DNA of 14,862 nt, taken from positions 1 through 14,862 of the forward strand of contig CAIRFY010000610.1 in NCBI GenBank assembly GCA_903877945.1, in the 5' to 3' direction. The DNA comes from an uncultured Oscillochloris sp. (GTDB lineage Bacteria > Chloroflexota > Chloroflexia > Chloroflexales > Chloroflexaceae). Numbering within the stretch: position 1 is the first letter of the stretch; each line of letters opens with the position of its first letter. The notes below the pieces were generated by a model. That model had not been told where the DNA came from, searched no databases, and was given only the letters and a program-made list of their open reading frames with translations. The translations under genes were made by a program, and so were the position numbers. This document shows, piece by piece, positions 13,777 through 14,862 of the stretch.

Positions 13777-14745
13777 CTATTTTTGGGCCACTGCGTTAGC
13801 CGTAAGCGTCGCCGTGATGGGTGGCCTGGCCCAGCGTTCGGCAAGGGTGGCGACGACGATCCCAGTTAGTAGGATTGCGCCGCCGAGCAACTGGAATGGC
13901 TGGAGCGTCTGGTGGAAGATCACCAGGGCCATCCCCGCCGAGCCGAGTGGTTCGCCGAGGATGGCGACCGTGACGAGAGTCGGTGACAGATATTTGATCG
14001 CCCAGTTAAACGCCGTGTGGCCCAGGAGCTGTGGCCCGACGGCCAGCCCCAGGATGAGCAGGTAGCCCAGGGGCGGTAGCCCAAGCAGCGACTGACCGGC
14101 CAGGGCCATAGCGCCGAGGAGTCCCACCGCTGCCGCCGTGTAGACCAGCCAGATGTAGGGCAGGAGCGCCACTCGTGCCCGCAGCCGTCGGCCAAGCAGA
14201 AAGTAGCCGGAGACGGTCATTGCGCCCAACAGGGCCAGCCCATCGCCGAGCAGCGGGGCCGCGCCGCTGCTGCCGCCGCCGCTATCGCTCAGGCCGATCA
14301 TCAGCGAGCCACCGACCGTCAGGAGTAGGCCGGCCCACGTGCCGGGAGACGGTCGTTCACGGAAGATCAGCCAGGTAGCCAGGGCGACAAACACCGGGTT
14401 GGTGGTGACGAGGGCGGTGGACGAGGCGACCGAGGTGTAGGCCAGCGAACTGATCCACGTCGCGAAGTGCGCCGCCAAGCACGCCCCGGTCGCCAGGGCC
14501 AGCCACAGGTCACGCCGGGAGACGTGACGGATCGCAGGTCCGGATCGCGCCCAGGCTATGGGCGTCAGGATCAGCGCCGCCAGGGCGATCCGACCGGCGG
14601 CGATGGTCAGGGGGGGAACCCCCAGGTTCAGCGCTACGGTGATCATAATCGACGCTGTGGACGCAATCATGACGCCAGCGATGAGGATGAGGTAGGGGAC
14701 GGTGGGACGGTTCAAGGGAGGATCTCCTGAAAGACTGGTTGACAT
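13777..14745 (-). CDS. EamA/DMT-family transporter
   Basis: This 322-residue, highly hydrophobic protein has two EamA halves totalling about ten helices, the layout of the drug/metabolite transporter superfamily (exporters of amino acids, metabolites or drugs). Typical segments are the first helix YLILIAGVMIASTASIMI (19-36), ASSTALVTTNPVFVALATWL (106-125) with IFRERPSPGTWAGLLL after it, and in the second half SPTLVTVAILGEPLGSAGMA. The start is uncertain. The ATG at 14745 has no convincing ribosome-binding site and lies next to the repeat at 14754. A TTG at 14715 (residue 11) has AGGAG eight bases upstream and would give 312 residues starting just before the first helix. The gene is 113 bp upstream of the large signalling gene on the same strand; that gap shows no clear terminator, so co-transcription is possible. 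The substrate is unknown. Confidence 0.88.
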   Translation of the reverse strand: MSTSLSGDPPLNRPTVPYLILIAGVMIASTASIMITVALNLGVPPLTIAAGRIALAALILTPIAWARSGPAIRHVSRRDLWLALATGACLAAHFATWISSLAYTSVASSTALVTTNPVFVALATWLIFRERPSPGTWAGLLLTVGGSLMIGLSDSGGGSSGAAPLLGDGLALLGAMTVSGYFLLGRRLRARVALLPYIWLVYTAAAVGLLGAMALAGQSLLGLPPLGYLLILGLAVGPQLLGHTAFNWAIKYLSPTLVTVAILGEPLGSAGMALVIFHQTLQPFQLLGGAILLTGIVVATLAERWARPPITATLTANAVAQK

Positions 14746-14753
14746 AGTTCATC

Positions 14754-14862
14754 GGTACTTTACAGTTTACCGCCGCGCCGCCCTCACCCCTAAACCTAAT
14801 ACTTTTCGAATAAGGGGTCTGCCGCCGCGCCGCCCTCACCCCCCAGCCCCCTCTCCCTCACG
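14754..14862. repeat. Two truncated copies of the C-rich repeat at the window edge
   Basis: GGTACTTTACAGTTT (14754-14768) leads into CCCTCACCCC (14781-14790), like the left end of the copy at 2349. That copy breaks off, and AATACTTTTCGAATAAGG (14798-14815, identical to 10597-10614) begins a second copy with CCCTCACC (14833-14840) and CCCCCTCTCCC before the window ends. The second copy therefore has the end type of copy B and appears to have landed in or beside the first. The stretch lies directly upstream of the EamA gene. Confidence 0.8.

Overview
The window looks like a chromosomal segment of a GC-rich bacterium. The best guess is a Chloroflexota member of the Chloroflexales type. This rests on the style of the proteins (an FtsX-type permease with a very long coiled-coil adaptor, multi-domain REC/GGDEF/PP2C proteins) and on the many C-rich hairpin repeats (CCCTCACC...CCCCTCTCCC) scattered between genes. 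It is an inference from recall, not from a search. I see no rRNA, tRNA, CRISPR array, transposase or phage gene.

Layout. (1) Positions 1-201 are a near-perfect tandem array of 8-bp units running off the left edge. (2) A minus-strand pair follows: a membrane protein with a degenerate GGDEF-like domain (1927-1028) and a monotopic sugar-phosphate transferase (940-236), probably part of an exopolysaccharide locus. (3) A 730-bp non-coding stretch (1928-2656) holds candidate promoters for both directions, an octamer-repeat hairpin and a C-rich twin-hairpin repeat. (4) On the plus strand come a type I glutamine synthetase that appears to lack the adenylylation segment (2657-4084), a small HugZ/PNPOx-like flavin-fold protein (4226-4711) and a fold-type II PLP serine/threonine dehydratase or racemase-like enzyme (4748-5713). 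(5) A perfect 42-bp palindrome directly precedes a three-gene ABC export operon of MacB/FtsX type: an eight-helix permease (5766-8156), an ATPase (8266-8982) and a membrane-fusion adaptor (9068-10552). Both gaps inside this operon contain hairpin repeats. (6) A nested inverted-repeat element (10564-10820) sits between convergent transcription units. (7) On the minus strand are a 941-residue HPt-REC-REC-GGDEF-REC-PP2C signalling protein (13663-10838) and, upstream of it, an EamA/DMT transporter (14745-13777). (8) The right edge carries two truncated copies of the C-rich repeat.

How it fits together. The window has one apparently competent diguanylate cyclase module (GGEEF plus RxxD inhibitory site, inside the 941-residue protein) and one catalytically degenerate GGDEF-like membrane protein next to a polysaccharide-initiating transferase. 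A c-di-GMP link to exopolysaccharide is plausible but not shown by the sequence. The ABC operon is probably switched as a unit through the palindrome by a repressor encoded outside the window. The most unusual items are the HPt/REC/GGDEF/SpoIIE fusion, the adaptor built from six 26-residue helical repeats, the palindromic operator candidate, and the repeat families.
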